64,000 nt of DNA. It comes from Firmicutes bacterium AM41-11 (lineage in GTDB: Bacteria; Bacillota_I; Bacilli_A; Erysipelotrichales; Erysipelotrichaceae). This document shows positions 35,519 through 43,982 of this stretch, piece after piece; position 1 is the first letter of the stretch; every line of letters starts with the position of its first letter. Below the pieces are notes generated by a model. It was given only the letters and a program-made list of their open reading frames with translations. It had not been told where the DNA came from and searched no databases. The stretch spans positions 71,756 through 135,755 of the forward strand of contig QUIQ01000004.1 of NCBI GenBank assembly GCA_003480165.1, given 5' to 3'. Both the position numbers and the translations under genes were made by a program.

Positions 35519-36992
35519 ATTATTTAAAAATGCACCTACCACAAATGTTACAGGACTCTGTTTTGACTCCCGTAAAGTCAAAGAAGGGAATGTTTATTTC
35601 TGTTTACCTGGGATTATGCATGATGGGCACGAATTTATTAGTCAGGCAGTAGAAAATGGGGCAATTTGTGTTGTTTATTCGAAAGAATTAACCCGGGAAC
35701 AAATGCCGGAAGGCGCTATTTATATTCGTGTGGATAATGTTACGGATGCCATGAATCAAGTGGCTAGAATCTTTTATTCTAAACCAAGCGATAAGATGTT
35801 GATGTATGGGGTAACCGGAACGAATGGAAAGAGTACGATTACTAACATTATTCGTAATATCCGTAATTTAAAAGAACCATGTGGATACATCGGAACCATT
35901 GCAATCGAATATGGAAATGTTCGTTTACAACCCGATTTAACAACGCCAGATGCACTTTTCTTACAAGAAAAGTTATCTGAAATGGTACGTCATGGCATGA
36001 AAGCTTGTGCCTTGGAAGTATCTAGTCATGGTCTTGCGCAACACCGTGTTGATGGAATTGATTTTGATGTTGCTATCTTCACCAATTTAACCTATGATCA
36101 CTTGGATTATCATGGAACTATGGAAAGTTATTTTGAAGCAAAATCACTCTTGTTCTCACAACGTGTTAAACCCGATGGCATTGCGATTTTAAATATTGAT
36201 GATGCCAAATATGAAGATTTATGTAAGATCAGCCAAGCCCGGGTCATCTCTTATGGTATTGAAAAAGAATGTGATTATCGGGCTATCAATATTAATATTT
36301 ATTCAGATTGTACAAAGTTTGATTTGATTTATCGTGGTAAGACTTATCCGGTTACGACAAATCTTGTTGCTATGTATAATGTATATAATTTACTAGCTGC
36401 AATTGCTGCTTTAAATGAAACTGACATGGACTTGGAATTAATCCTTCAAGCTTGTCGTAAATTGGATCAAATCGATGGGCGTATGGAACAAATCAATTTA
36501 GGTCAACCATTCCATGTGATCGTAGACTTTGCACATACCCCAGATGGTATGGAACAGATGTTACAATTTGGTCGTAAGATTGCCAAGAATCATAAAGTTA
36601 TTTCGGTTTTTGGTTCAGCGGGAAAAAGAGATGTGCATAAACGAAAAGTTTTCGGTGAATTAGCGGATAAATATGCGGACTATATTATCTTAACGGAAGA
36701 TGATCCACGTGACGAAGATCCAGCTCAAATTGCCGATCAAATTAAAGAAGGTATTAAAAATACCAATCAGGTATTTATTCAAAATCGTTATGAGGCCATT
36801 CGTCAAGCAATTGAGAGTGCCGATAAAGGCGATGTTGTTCTGTTATTAGGAAAAGGGGATGAACCTTTTATCTATCGTGAAGAAGGTCGTGCACCTTATA
36901 TGGGCGACAACAAGATTGCCAAAGAATGCATTTTGAAATATTCAAAATATGCTTCTGAATGCACAGATACGCAAGAAGAAAAGAAAAGCTGA
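35505..36992 (+). CDS. murE: UDP-MurNAc-tripeptide synthetase MurE
   Basis: Adds the third amino acid to UDP-MurNAc-L-Ala-D-Glu. FDSRKVKEGNVYFC marks the N-terminal domain, GTNGKST the ATP site, and ALEVSSHGL the substrate region. The amino-acid selectivity motif reads DDPRDED, which is neither the DNPR of meso-DAP enzymes nor the DNPA of S. aureus, so the residue added (Lys, DAP or other) is open. The ATG at 35505 has better spacing from AGAAAGG than the ATG at 35499. The start lies inside the end of mtaB. Confidence 0.92.
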   Translation: MRLSKLFKNAPTTNVTGLCFDSRKVKEGNVYFCLPGIMHDGHEFISQAVENGAICVVYSKELTREQMPEGAIYIRVDNVTDAMNQVARIFYSKPSDKMLMYGVTGTNGKSTITNIIRNIRNLKEPCGYIGTIAIEYGNVRLQPDLTTPDALFLQEKLSEMVRHGMKACALEVSSHGLAQHRVDGIDFDVAIFTNLTYDHLDYHGTMESYFEAKSLLFSQRVKPDGIAILNIDDAKYEDLCKISQARVISYGIEKECDYRAININIYSDCTKFDLIYRGKTYPVTTNLVAMYNVYNLLAAIAALNETDMDLELILQACRKLDQIDGRMEQINLGQPFHVIVDFAHTPDGMEQMLQFGRKIAKNHKVISVFGSAGKRDVHKRKVFGELADKYADYIILTEDDPRDEDPAQIADQIKEGIKNTNQVFIQNRYEAIRQAIESADKGDVVLLLGKGDEPFIYREEGRAPYMGDNKIAKECILKYSKYASECTDTQEEKKS

Positions 36993-37012
36993 AGTGAAAA
37001 GTCTGAATTTTA

Positions 37013-37041
37013 TTGATTTTTTAAATGTTGTCGTTTATAAT
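37013..37041 (+). promoter_or_regulatory. rpsU promoter
   Basis: TTGATT (37013-37018), a 17-base spacer and a perfect TATAAT (37036-37041), 31 bases before the rpsU ATG, with a GGGAGG site in between. Confidence 0.75.
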
Positions 37042-37072
37042 CAAAAAGGACTCGGGAAGGGAGGTTTGTCAG

Positions 37073-37255
37073 ATGCCAAAAGTAGTAGTTAAAGAGAACG
37101 AGCAATTGGATGACGCTTTAAGAAGATTTAAACGTCAGGTTTCTCGTAACGGAACCCTTGCTGAGGCGCGTAAAAGAGAATTTTACGTTAAACCAGGTGT
37201 TCGCAGAAAATTAAAATCTGAAGCAGCACGTAAGGCACGTAGAGGTAAGAAATAA
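37073..37255 (+). CDS. rpsU: 30S ribosomal protein S21
   Basis: A 60-residue basic protein beginning [20 protein letters not shown], with the S21 pattern of a variable N-terminus and an Arg/Lys-rich C-terminus ([13 protein letters not shown]). The ATG at 37073 is right for the family; a longer in-frame extension upstream overlaps the promoter and is not real. It has a strong promoter and is followed by a terminator. Confidence 0.95.
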   Translation: MPKVVVKENEQLDDALRRFKRQVSRNGTLAEARKREFYVKPGVRRKLKSEAARKARRGKK

Positions 37256-37279
37256 TCTGCATATAATGCAGATTTTTTT
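37254..37279 (+). terminator. terminator between rpsU and phoH
   Basis: AATCTGCAT pairs with ATGCAGATT around a three-base loop, followed by seven T in total. The phoH start is 22 bases further on. Confidence 0.8.
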
Positions 37280-37301
37280 CGTATTGGAAAGGATCGTAAC
37301 T

Positions 37302-38249
37302 ATGATTGAAATCGATTTATCCGAACATTCATACGAACAAATTCAGATTTTTACTGGCGATAGAGATCAAAATCTTGATGTCCTGGCGAAACATTATAAA
37401 ACTTCTTTTATCTTGCGTTCTTCGATTTTGAAATTCAATTCTTGTTCGGAAGATGAACAAATTCAAGCTGTGATTAAGAGCTGTTTTGATTTAATTGATA
37501 TGCAGAATCGTTTGAGTCATCAAGATCTTATCTATTTAATATCTTTAGCTGGTCAGCATCGTCTTCAAGATTTTAAGGTGAATCAATTGGTTCCGATTGG
37601 AAAGACGAAATCGGGAAAACTAATCTATCCTAAAACTTTAGGACAAGCCAATTATTGTGATGCTTTAAAACATAATCCTATTGTTTTTGCCACAGGTGTA
37701 GCAGGTACCGGTAAAACTTATTTAGCAGTGGCTTATGCCGTACATCAATTAAAACAAGAGGCAATTCAAAAAATCATTTTAACGCGTCCGGCGGTCGAAG
37801 CTGGCGAATCACTGGGCTTTTTGCCAGGTGATATGAAAGAAAAGGTAGATCCGTATCTTCGTCCTTTATATGATGCCCTTTATGAAATGCTAGGGAAAGA
37901 TTGTGTTGATCGCTATTTAGAAAAACAGGTTATCGAAATTGCTCCATTGGCTTTTATGCGTGGTCGTACATTAAACGATGCAGTTGTGATTTTGGATGAA
38001 GCACAGAACACAACACAAGCCCAGATGAAGATGTTTCTAACCCGTATGGGTAAAAATACGCAGTTAATTATTAATGGGGATATTACCCAAATCGATTTGG
38101 TTCAAGAAAGACAGTCTGGTTTAAAGCAGGCTTGTTCGATTTTGAAACATATCCACGGAATTGAAATCGTGACTTTTGATAGTCATGATGTTGTGCGCCA
38201 TCCATTGGTGCAAAAAATTATCGAGCGATATGCAGAGATTGAAAAATAA
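37302..38249 (+). CDS. phoH: PhoH-like ATPase
   Basis: A cytoplasmic P-loop ATPase related to the helicase superfamily and often linked to RNA metabolism. Walker A is GVAGTGKTYLA, Walker B VILDEAQN, and TRPAVEAGESLGFLPGD (in part) is the PhoH signature. The 315 residues fit the PhoL type. GGAAAGGA precedes the ATG. It is followed by yebC rather than by ybeY. Confidence 0.92.
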   Translation: MIEIDLSEHSYEQIQIFTGDRDQNLDVLAKHYKTSFILRSSILKFNSCSEDEQIQAVIKSCFDLIDMQNRLSHQDLIYLISLAGQHRLQDFKVNQLVPIGKTKSGKLIYPKTLGQANYCDALKHNPIVFATGVAGTGKTYLAVAYAVHQLKQEAIQKIILTRPAVEAGESLGFLPGDMKEKVDPYLRPLYDALYEMLGKDCVDRYLEKQVIEIAPLAFMRGRTLNDAVVILDEAQNTTQAQMKMFLTRMGKNTQLIINGDITQIDLVQERQSGLKQACSILKHIHGIEIVTFDSHDVVRHPLVQKIIERYAEIEK

Positions 38250-38293
38250 ACGAAGGATTGTTATACTTATAAAGAAATTTGGAAGGTGATAGT

Positions 38294-39019
38294 ATGGGAA
38301 GACATTTTGAAGTCCGTGCCGCTGCTATGCAAAAAACCGCAAACGCAAAGGCAAAAGTTTATTCAAGATATTCTAAAGAAATATTGGTTGCAGCTAAAAC
38401 TGGTGATACAAACCCAGATATGAACCAAGCATTAAAGAAAGCAATTGAACGTGCAAAAGCGAACGATGTTCCTGCTAACGTTATTAAAAGAGCAATTGAT
38501 AAAGCAAAATCAAGTGCTGATGAAAGTTTCAACAGTGCGCGTTATGAAGGTTTTGGAAATAGTGGTTCTACCATTATTATTGATTGTTTAACTGACAATG
38601 CCAATCGTACAATTGCCGATTTACGTGCATGTTTTAACAAGGCTCACGCAAAATTAGGTGTTGCCAACTCCGTTTCTTTTGGTTACGAACACTTAGGTGT
38701 TATCGTTATTAAATACGAAGATGAAGAAGCGATGATGGATGCTTTATTAGAAGCTGGCGTTGAATTAAATGATATTGAAGTAGAAGATGGTTATATGACA
38801 ATTACAACCGATCCTACGGTATTAGATGATGCCAAAGTTGTCATCGATCAATTGATTCCAGGTGTGAAATATGAAGTATTTGAAGACCGTATGGTTGCCA
38901 ATGATACTGTTTCTCTGGAAGGCGAAGACAAAGTGTTATTTAAACGTTTGGTTACATTGTTGGATGATGTAGATGATGTCCAACAAGTTTATCACAACGT
39001 TGACAATTTAGATGATTAA
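38294..39019 (+). CDS. yebC: YebC/PmpR-family protein
   Basis: A 241-residue member of the YebC family, described as a transcriptional regulator and more recently as a factor that helps translation of proline-rich stretches. It carries MGRHFEVRAAAMQKTANAKAKVYSR-like start (the family has GRGHSKWANI or GRKWANI forms), GYEHLGVIVIK and ALEAGVELND-type segments. AAGGTGAT precedes the ATG at 38294. A T-box leader follows. Confidence 0.88.
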   Translation: MGRHFEVRAAAMQKTANAKAKVYSRYSKEILVAAKTGDTNPDMNQALKKAIERAKANDVPANVIKRAIDKAKSSADESFNSARYEGFGNSGSTIIIDCLTDNANRTIADLRACFNKAHAKLGVANSVSFGYEHLGVIVIKYEDEEAMMDALLEAGVELNDIEVEDGYMTITTDPTVLDDAKVVIDQLIPGVKYEVFEDRMVANDTVSLEGEDKVLFKRLVTLLDDVDDVQQVYHNVDNLDD

Positions 39020-39036
39020 TCCTGTGAAAAAGAAGA

Positions 39037-39228
39037 AGTGAGTTATTCTATTTTAGAGAGAAACTGTTGGGTGGAAAGTTTTATAGAATACTGACTAGTG
39101 ACACTTTGGAGGAATCAAGTGATGAAGCTTGATCGTTGGTCTCGTTACGACTTGAGTGTTCAAGAATGATTCTTGAAAAGTAAGGTGGTACCGCGTTTAT
39201 GACGTCCTTATATAGGGCGTTTTTTTAT
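39037..39228 (+). promoter_or_regulatory. T-box riboswitch leader of hisS-aspS
   Basis: The T-box core AAGGTGGTACCGCG is at 39182-39195. AAGTG (39036-39040) can pair with CACTT (39102-39106), and TATTCTA with TAGAATA above it, forming Stem I. GACAC (39100-39104), followed by TTTGGAG, contains both a His codon (CAC) and an Asp codon (GAC). The terminator stem ACGTCC/GGGCGT (39202-39220) ends in seven T. Uncharged tRNA would bind and allow transcription of the synthetase genes. Confidence 0.88.
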
Positions 39229-39249
39229 TTATTTTAAGGAGGAAAAATT

Positions 39250-40530
39250 ATGGCTTATAAGATTCCAAGAGGTTGCCAGGATATTTATGGAAGTTCAAGC
39301 TATCAATGGCAAACTTTAGAAAACACATTGCGTTCGATTTGTGAATTGTACAACTATGATGAAATTCGTACACCGATTTTTGAACATACCAATGTATTTA
39401 AACGTGAAAATGATTCAAGTGATATGGTCAATAAAGAAATGTATACATTCCAGTTAGAAAACTCAAAGACTTCTTTGACCATTCGTCCGGAAGGAACCGC
39501 TGGGGTAGTACGAAGCTTTGTTGAAAATAAGATGTATGCCAACCCAGATCTACCTGTTAAACAATACTATATGGGCCCTATGGCACGTCATGAAAGACCC
39601 CAAAAAGGACGTTTACGTATCTTCCATCAATTTGGTGTAGAAGCACTAGGAGAAAAGTCTCCTTATGTAGATGTTGAGACAATCGTTCTTGCCTATACAA
39701 TTTTAAGTACGGTTGGTTTAAAAGACATTAAAGTATGTATTAATACTTTAGGGGATGATGCATCTAGACAAGCTTACCGCAGTGCTTTAAAGGAATACTT
39801 TAAACCGTATTATGATCAATTGTGCCCGGATTGTAAGCGTCGTTATGAACAAAATCCTTTACGTATTTTAGATTGTAAAGTTGATCATGATTTGGAATGC
39901 ATGAAAAATGCACCAAGTATGGCCGATTATTTAAATGAAGAAAGTCAAACGTATTTTAATACCGTTTTACATCTATTAGATACTTTAGGTATTCCTTATG
40001 AAGTAGATGATAAACTTGTTCGTGGTTTGGATTATTATACCCATACGGTTTTTGAAATCGTTTCAATGAATAAAGAAATGGGTGCCCAGTCTACTGTATT
40101 AGCTGGCGGCCGTTATGATGGCTTGATTTCTTATTTTGGTGGTCCTGAACAAATGAGTGGTATTGGTTGGGCACTAGGTATGGAGCGTTTGTTGATTGCC
40201 TTAGAAGCAGAAAATGGTCCATTAGCAGAAAAGCCATCCTTAGATGCTTATGTTATGTGTCTTGATAGTGAAGCGCGTACCTATGCATTTGAAGTAGTAA
40301 CCCAACTTCGTGCCTATGGTTTCCGTGCTGAAATGGATATGATGGGACGTTCTTTTAAAGCCCAGTTTAAGGCCGTTGATCGTATGAAGTCTAGAACAGC
40401 TATTTTAATTGGAAATACAGAAAAAGATGCGCAACAAGTCACGATTAAAAATTTAAAAGAAAGAAGCCAGGAAACGGTTTCTATCGATGATTTAATCACG
40501 AAAATGGATGCACTTTTAGGGGAGGAATAA
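39250..40530 (+). CDS. hisS: Histidyl-tRNA synthetase
   Basis: A class II synthetase charging tRNA-His. IPRGCQDI opens the protein; motif 2 is seen in YMGPMARHERPQKGRLRIFHQFGVEALG (in part), RPEGTAGVVR lies just before it, and the His-binding segments are RGLDYYTHTVFE and GGRYDGLI. The 426 residues are typical. It follows the T-box leader with an AAGGAGG site and lies two bases from aspS. Confidence 0.95.
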   Translation: MAYKIPRGCQDIYGSSSYQWQTLENTLRSICELYNYDEIRTPIFEHTNVFKRENDSSDMVNKEMYTFQLENSKTSLTIRPEGTAGVVRSFVENKMYANPDLPVKQYYMGPMARHERPQKGRLRIFHQFGVEALGEKSPYVDVETIVLAYTILSTVGLKDIKVCINTLGDDASRQAYRSALKEYFKPYYDQLCPDCKRRYEQNPLRILDCKVDHDLECMKNAPSMADYLNEESQTYFNTVLHLLDTLGIPYEVDDKLVRGLDYYTHTVFEIVSMNKEMGAQSTVLAGGRYDGLISYFGGPEQMSGIGWALGMERLLIALEAENGPLAEKPSLDAYVMCLDSEARTYAFEVVTQLRAYGFRAEMDMMGRSFKAQFKAVDRMKSRTAILIGNTEKDAQQVTIKNLKERSQETVSIDDLITKMDALLGEE

Positions 40531-40531
40531 G

Positions 40532-42271
40532 ATGTTACGAACAATTGAAAATGGAAATTTACGTTTGGAACATGTCGACAAAGAAGTTGAATTAGTTGGC
40601 TGGGTTGCAAAGAAAAGAAACTTTGGTCAATTGGTTTTTATTGATTTACGCGACCGCAGTGGAATTTGTCAATTGGTCTTTGATGAAGCATTTTCTGAAC
40701 AAACAAAGGAAATTCGTAATGAATATGTATTACATGTAAAAGGTGTTGTAAAAGCAAGAAAAGATGCCAATCCAAATTTGGCAACAGGGCAAGTGGAAGT
40801 ACAAGTTGAAGCTTTTGATATTGTCAATGAAGCTTTAACCCCACCAATGATCATTGCCGATGAAACTGATGCCTTAGAAGATACTCGTTTAAAATATCGT
40901 TATTTGGATTTACGTCGTCCTTGTCTGCAAAAGAATTTGATTTTGCGAAATAAAGTAACTCTTTTGGTACGTAACTATTTGGCAAAACATGGTTTTGTGG
41001 AAGTAGAAACGCCGATTCTATGTCGTTCTACACCGGAAGGAGCACGCGACTATTTAGTTCCAAGTCGTATCAGCAAAGGCGAATTTTATGCCTTGCCACA
41101 ATCTCCACAATTGTATAAACAATTGCTGATGGTTGGTGGTATGGACCGCTATTTCCAAATTGCCCGTTGTTTCCGTGATGAAGACTTACGGGCCGATCGT
41201 CAACCAGAATTCTCGCAAATTGATATTGAGATGAGTTTCATCGAAGAAGAAGATATTTGGCAAATGACCGAAGGTTTGATGAAGGAAATCTTCAAGGAAA
41301 TCAAAGGTATTGATTTACCTGCATTCAAACGTATTCCTTATGATACATGTATGGAAAAATATGGATCCGATAAACCGGATTTACGTTTTGATATGCCATT
41401 AGTCAATGTAAGTGATATTTTCTCTTCTACGGAATTTAAAGTCTTTGCCTCTACTTTAGAAAATGGTGGCATTATTCAAGCGATGAATGTCAAAGGTGGA
41501 GCAAACAAATTCAGCCGTAAACAATTGGATAAGTTACAAGATTATGTAAAGGTTTATGGGGCCAAAGCGCTTGCTAATTTAAAATATACGGAAGCAGGTT
41601 TTGCGGGTTCGGTTCATAAGGTTTTATCGGATCAAGAAAAAGCGGACTTAACGAAAGCTTTAAACATTGAACCAAACGATATTGTTTTCTTTATCGCAGA
41701 TAAAAAGAAAGTAGCTCAAACGGCATTGGGTGCTTTACGTGTGAAATTAGGTCATGACCTTGATTTGATTGATAAAGATGCTTTCGAATTCTTATGGGTA
41801 ACGGATTTCCCAATGTTTGAATTCGATGAAAATGAGAATCGTTATGTGGCTGCGCATCATCCATTTACTTCACCAAACTTAGAAGATGTCGATAAATTGA
41901 TGACGGATCCAGCGCATTGTTACAGCCGTGCCTATGACCTTGTATTAAATGGCTATGAACTGCTTTCTGGTTCTATTCGTATTCATGATCAAAAACTTCA
42001 AGAAAAAGTATTTGAAGCTATTGGTATGACAATGGAAGAAGCCCATGAAAAATTTAGTTGGTTTATGGATGCCTTCCAATATGGAACACCACCTCATGGA
42101 GGTGTTGGTATTGGACTAGAACGTCTAGTGATGATTTTAGCTGGCACCGACAATATTCGTGATGTTGTGGCATTCCCCAAAACAGCGAGTGCTTCTGACT
42201 TGATGGCACAAGCTCCATCTACCGTTGATGAAAAACAATTAAAAGAATTAGGTATAGATATTTCTGATTAA
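40532..42271 (+). CDS. aspS: Aspartyl-tRNA synthetase
   Basis: A class IIb synthetase of the bacterial type with an N-terminal OB fold, a catalytic core and a GAD insertion. FRDEDLRADRQPEFSQIDIEMSF (in part) is motif 2, and GIGLERLVMIL is motif 3. The 579 residues are usual. Presence or absence of a separate Asn route (discriminating or not) cannot be told here. It shares the T-box leader with hisS and ends at a terminator. Confidence 0.95.
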   Translation: MLRTIENGNLRLEHVDKEVELVGWVAKKRNFGQLVFIDLRDRSGICQLVFDEAFSEQTKEIRNEYVLHVKGVVKARKDANPNLATGQVEVQVEAFDIVNEALTPPMIIADETDALEDTRLKYRYLDLRRPCLQKNLILRNKVTLLVRNYLAKHGFVEVETPILCRSTPEGARDYLVPSRISKGEFYALPQSPQLYKQLLMVGGMDRYFQIARCFRDEDLRADRQPEFSQIDIEMSFIEEEDIWQMTEGLMKEIFKEIKGIDLPAFKRIPYDTCMEKYGSDKPDLRFDMPLVNVSDIFSSTEFKVFASTLENGGIIQAMNVKGGANKFSRKQLDKLQDYVKVYGAKALANLKYTEAGFAGSVHKVLSDQEKADLTKALNIEPNDIVFFIADKKKVAQTALGALRVKLGHDLDLIDKDAFEFLWVTDFPMFEFDENENRYVAAHHPFTSPNLEDVDKLMTDPAHCYSRAYDLVLNGYELLSGSIRIHDQKLQEKVFEAIGMTMEEAHEKFSWFMDAFQYGTPPHGGVGIGLERLVMILAGTDNIRDVVAFPKTASASDLMAQAPSTVDEKQLKELGIDISD

Positions 42272-42297
42272 GGAGTTGAATTTCAACTCCTTTTTTT
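42270..42297 (+). terminator. terminator of hisS-aspS
   Basis: AAGGAGTTG pairs with CAACTCCTT around AATTT, followed by more T. It overlaps the aspS stop by two bases. Confidence 0.85.
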
Positions 42298-42326
42298 GCT
42301 AGACAGATTTTAAAAAATATGCTTAC

Positions 42327-42355
42327 TTGTACAGAGAATCGAAAGCTGTTAACAT
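42327..42355 (+). promoter_or_regulatory. promoter of the structured RNA
   Basis: TTGTAC (42327-42332), a 17-base spacer and extended -10 TGTTAACAT (TAACAT at 42350-42355). The predicted start at about 42362 coincides with the first base of the RNA's closing stem. Confidence 0.6.
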
Positions 42356-42361
42356 GTGTTT

Positions 42362-42520
42362 GCCTGGAGATGCTAACATTTTTCCTACGCTTAGAGATAA
42401 GGGAGACCGGACGTTGTCTTTCTGTGTTGAATACCTTTTCATCGATCAGGGATCCTAAGGCTAGACACAGGTCACCCACCTGGATATACCGGGAAAGATC
42501 TCTCGTCTTCAGGCTTTTTT
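42362..42520 (+). ncRNA. ssrS: structured non-coding RNA, candidate 6S RNA
   Basis: About 159 bases with no credible ORF. The ends pair: GCCTGGAGA (42362-42370) with TCTTCAGGC (42506-42514), followed by six T as a terminator tract. Nested pairings follow inward: AGAGAT/ATCTCT, CCGG/CCGG, CTGTGT/ACACAG and CCTT/AAGG, giving a long imperfect rod as in 6S RNA, which binds the RNA polymerase holoenzyme. B. subtilis also has a 6S RNA gene beside aspS. It lacks RNase P, tmRNA and SRP RNA landmarks. The RNA gene is well supported; the 6S identity is moderate. Confidence 0.55.
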
Positions 42521-42530
42521 AGGTGATAGT

Positions 42531-43115
42531 ATGACCAATCAAGAAAAGTTTATTGAGATTTACCAAAAACATATTCACCGACCTGGTGCAGACAAGTTTT
42601 TAGAATATTTAATGAGTGATCAAAGTGATTTTTTTCAAGCACCTTGTTCAACACGCTTTCATGGCTCTCATACCGGAGGCTTAGTGGAACATAGTATTCA
42701 TGTCTATGAATGTTTAGATGCGTATCTGAAACGGGAACGATGTAAAGATCTTTACCATATGGATTATTCTGATGATACGATTGCGACAGTTAGCTTATTA
42801 CATGATGTCTGTAAAATTAATGTTTATAAATCATCAGTACGAAATAAGAAGGTAGATGGCAATTGGATTCAAGTTCCATATTATGAATTTGATGATAAGA
42901 TGCCTTATGGACATGGCGAAAAAAGTGTTTATATGATTACACCATTTATGAAGTTATCACGCGAAGAAGCTTTTGCGATTCGTTATCATATGGGCTTTTC
43001 CAATAATGATTCTGCCAATGCGGTCGGCTATACCTTTGAACATTTTCCTTTAGCTTTCGCATTGAGTACGGCGGATATGGAAGCAACTTACTTTTTAGAC
43101 AAGAAGGGCGAATAA
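42531..43115 (+). CDS. HD-domain phosphohydrolase
   Basis: A 194-residue HD-superfamily protein. The metal-binding set is visible: H in GGLVEHSIHVYE, the HD doublet in SLLHDVCKI and the later H in YGHGEKS. Similar HD domains form the C-terminal part of the YhaM exoribonuclease, but the N-terminal OB fold is missing here. The substrate is unknown. AGGTGAT directly follows the T run of the upstream RNA gene, so it may be expressed by read-through of that terminator. Confidence 0.82.
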   Translation: MTNQEKFIEIYQKHIHRPGADKFLEYLMSDQSDFFQAPCSTRFHGSHTGGLVEHSIHVYECLDAYLKRERCKDLYHMDYSDDTIATVSLLHDVCKINVYKSSVRNKKVDGNWIQVPYYEFDDKMPYGHGEKSVYMITPFMKLSREEAFAIRYHMGFSNNDSANAVGYTFEHFPLAFALSTADMEATYFLDKKGE

Positions 43116-43128
43116 TCGTCCTTTTTTT
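43104..43128 (+). terminator. terminator after the HD hydrolase gene
   Basis: AAGGGCGA pairs with TCGTCCTT around ATAA, with a T run to 43128. It includes the stop codon. Confidence 0.75.
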
Positions 43129-43141
43129 ACGTTCTAAAAAC

Positions 43142-43150
43142 TGTTAGAAT
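43142..43150 (+). promoter_or_regulatory. extended -10 of truB, probably leaderless
   Basis: TGT followed by TAGAAT (43145-43150). The ATG of truB is seven bases further, and no ribosome binding site lies in between. Confidence 0.55.
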
Positions 43151-43157
43151 AGAATAC

Positions 43158-43982
43158 ATGGATGGAATATTAGTGATTAATAAACCGGCTGGTATGACCA
43201 GTCACGATGTACTCAATCGATTACGCAAGATGTATCACCAAAAGAAGTTTGGGCATACAGGGACTTTGGATCCGGATGCAACAGGGGTTCTAGTCGTTTT
43301 ATGTGGTAAAGCTTGTAAGGTGCTACAATTCTTGCGCGATACCGATAAAAAATATATTGGGCAAATAGCTTTAGGTTTTTCTACGACAACCGATGATATT
43401 TCTGGGGAAGTCCTGGAAAGAAAACCAGTGAATGAAGATTTTGATTTTGCGGAAGTTCTGGCTTCTTTTAAAGGGGAACTGCATCAAAAAGTTCCGGCTA
43501 CTTCGAATAAGAGAGTCAATGGACAAAAACTCATTGATTTACAACGAAAGGGAAAAGAAGTACCCGATGTTTATCAAGATGTGACGATTTATGATATCCA
43601 AGCCTTGGATGATTACCGTTTTGAAGTATCTTGTTCCAGTGGAACGTATGTACGCAGTATTTGTCGCGACTTTGCCCTGAAGACAAATAATCTTGGCTGT
43701 ATGAAATCTTTACAGCGAATTCAAGTTGGGCGTTTTTCGATTGAACAGGCACAGACCTTAGAAGACTTAGAGCATCAAGAACCGATTCTTTATCCAATCG
43801 AGATGGTATTAGATCATTTTCCAATGATTGAGTTTGAAAAAATTCAAGATGTCTATCAAGGAAAACGGATATCTTTAGATTGTGAGGCGGATATGGTTTG
43901 TATTACTGAAAATCATCATCCGGTAGCCATCTACCAAAGAGAAAACGGATCGACTTTTCGTTCCAAAAGGGGGTTGTGGTAA
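43158..43982 (+). CDS. truB: tRNA pseudouridine55 synthase
   Basis: Makes pseudouridine 55 in the T loop of tRNAs. MDGILVINKPAGMTSHDVL is the standard family start, so the ATG at 43158 is firm. The catalytic Asp lies in GHTGTLDPDATGVL, and GTYVRSICRDF is the later conserved motif. The 274 residues are slightly short. It has no Shine-Dalgarno sequence; an extended -10 is seven bases upstream. Its stop overlaps the ribF ATG (TAATG). Confidence 0.94.
   Translation: MDGILVINKPAGMTSHDVLNRLRKMYHQKKFGHTGTLDPDATGVLVVLCGKACKVLQFLRDTDKKYIGQIALGFSTTTDDISGEVLERKPVNEDFDFAEVLASFKGELHQKVPATSNKRVNGQKLIDLQRKGKEVPDVYQDVTIYDIQALDDYRFEVSCSSGTYVRSICRDFALKTNNLGCMKSLQRIQVGRFSIEQAQTLEDLEHQEPILYPIEMVLDHFPMIEFEKIQDVYQGKRISLDCEADMVCITENHHPVAIYQRENGSTFRSKRGLW

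Noticed and set aside
39000..39028. TTGACA at 39000 as the T-box promoter
   Set aside because: No acceptable -10 lies 16-18 bases downstream (TGTGAA), so the leader's promoter is left unassigned.
42319..42522. A 67-codon ORF between aspS and the HD gene
   Set aside because: It has no ribosome binding site and covers the promoter and stem of the structured RNA; its codon use is unlike that of the neighbouring genes.
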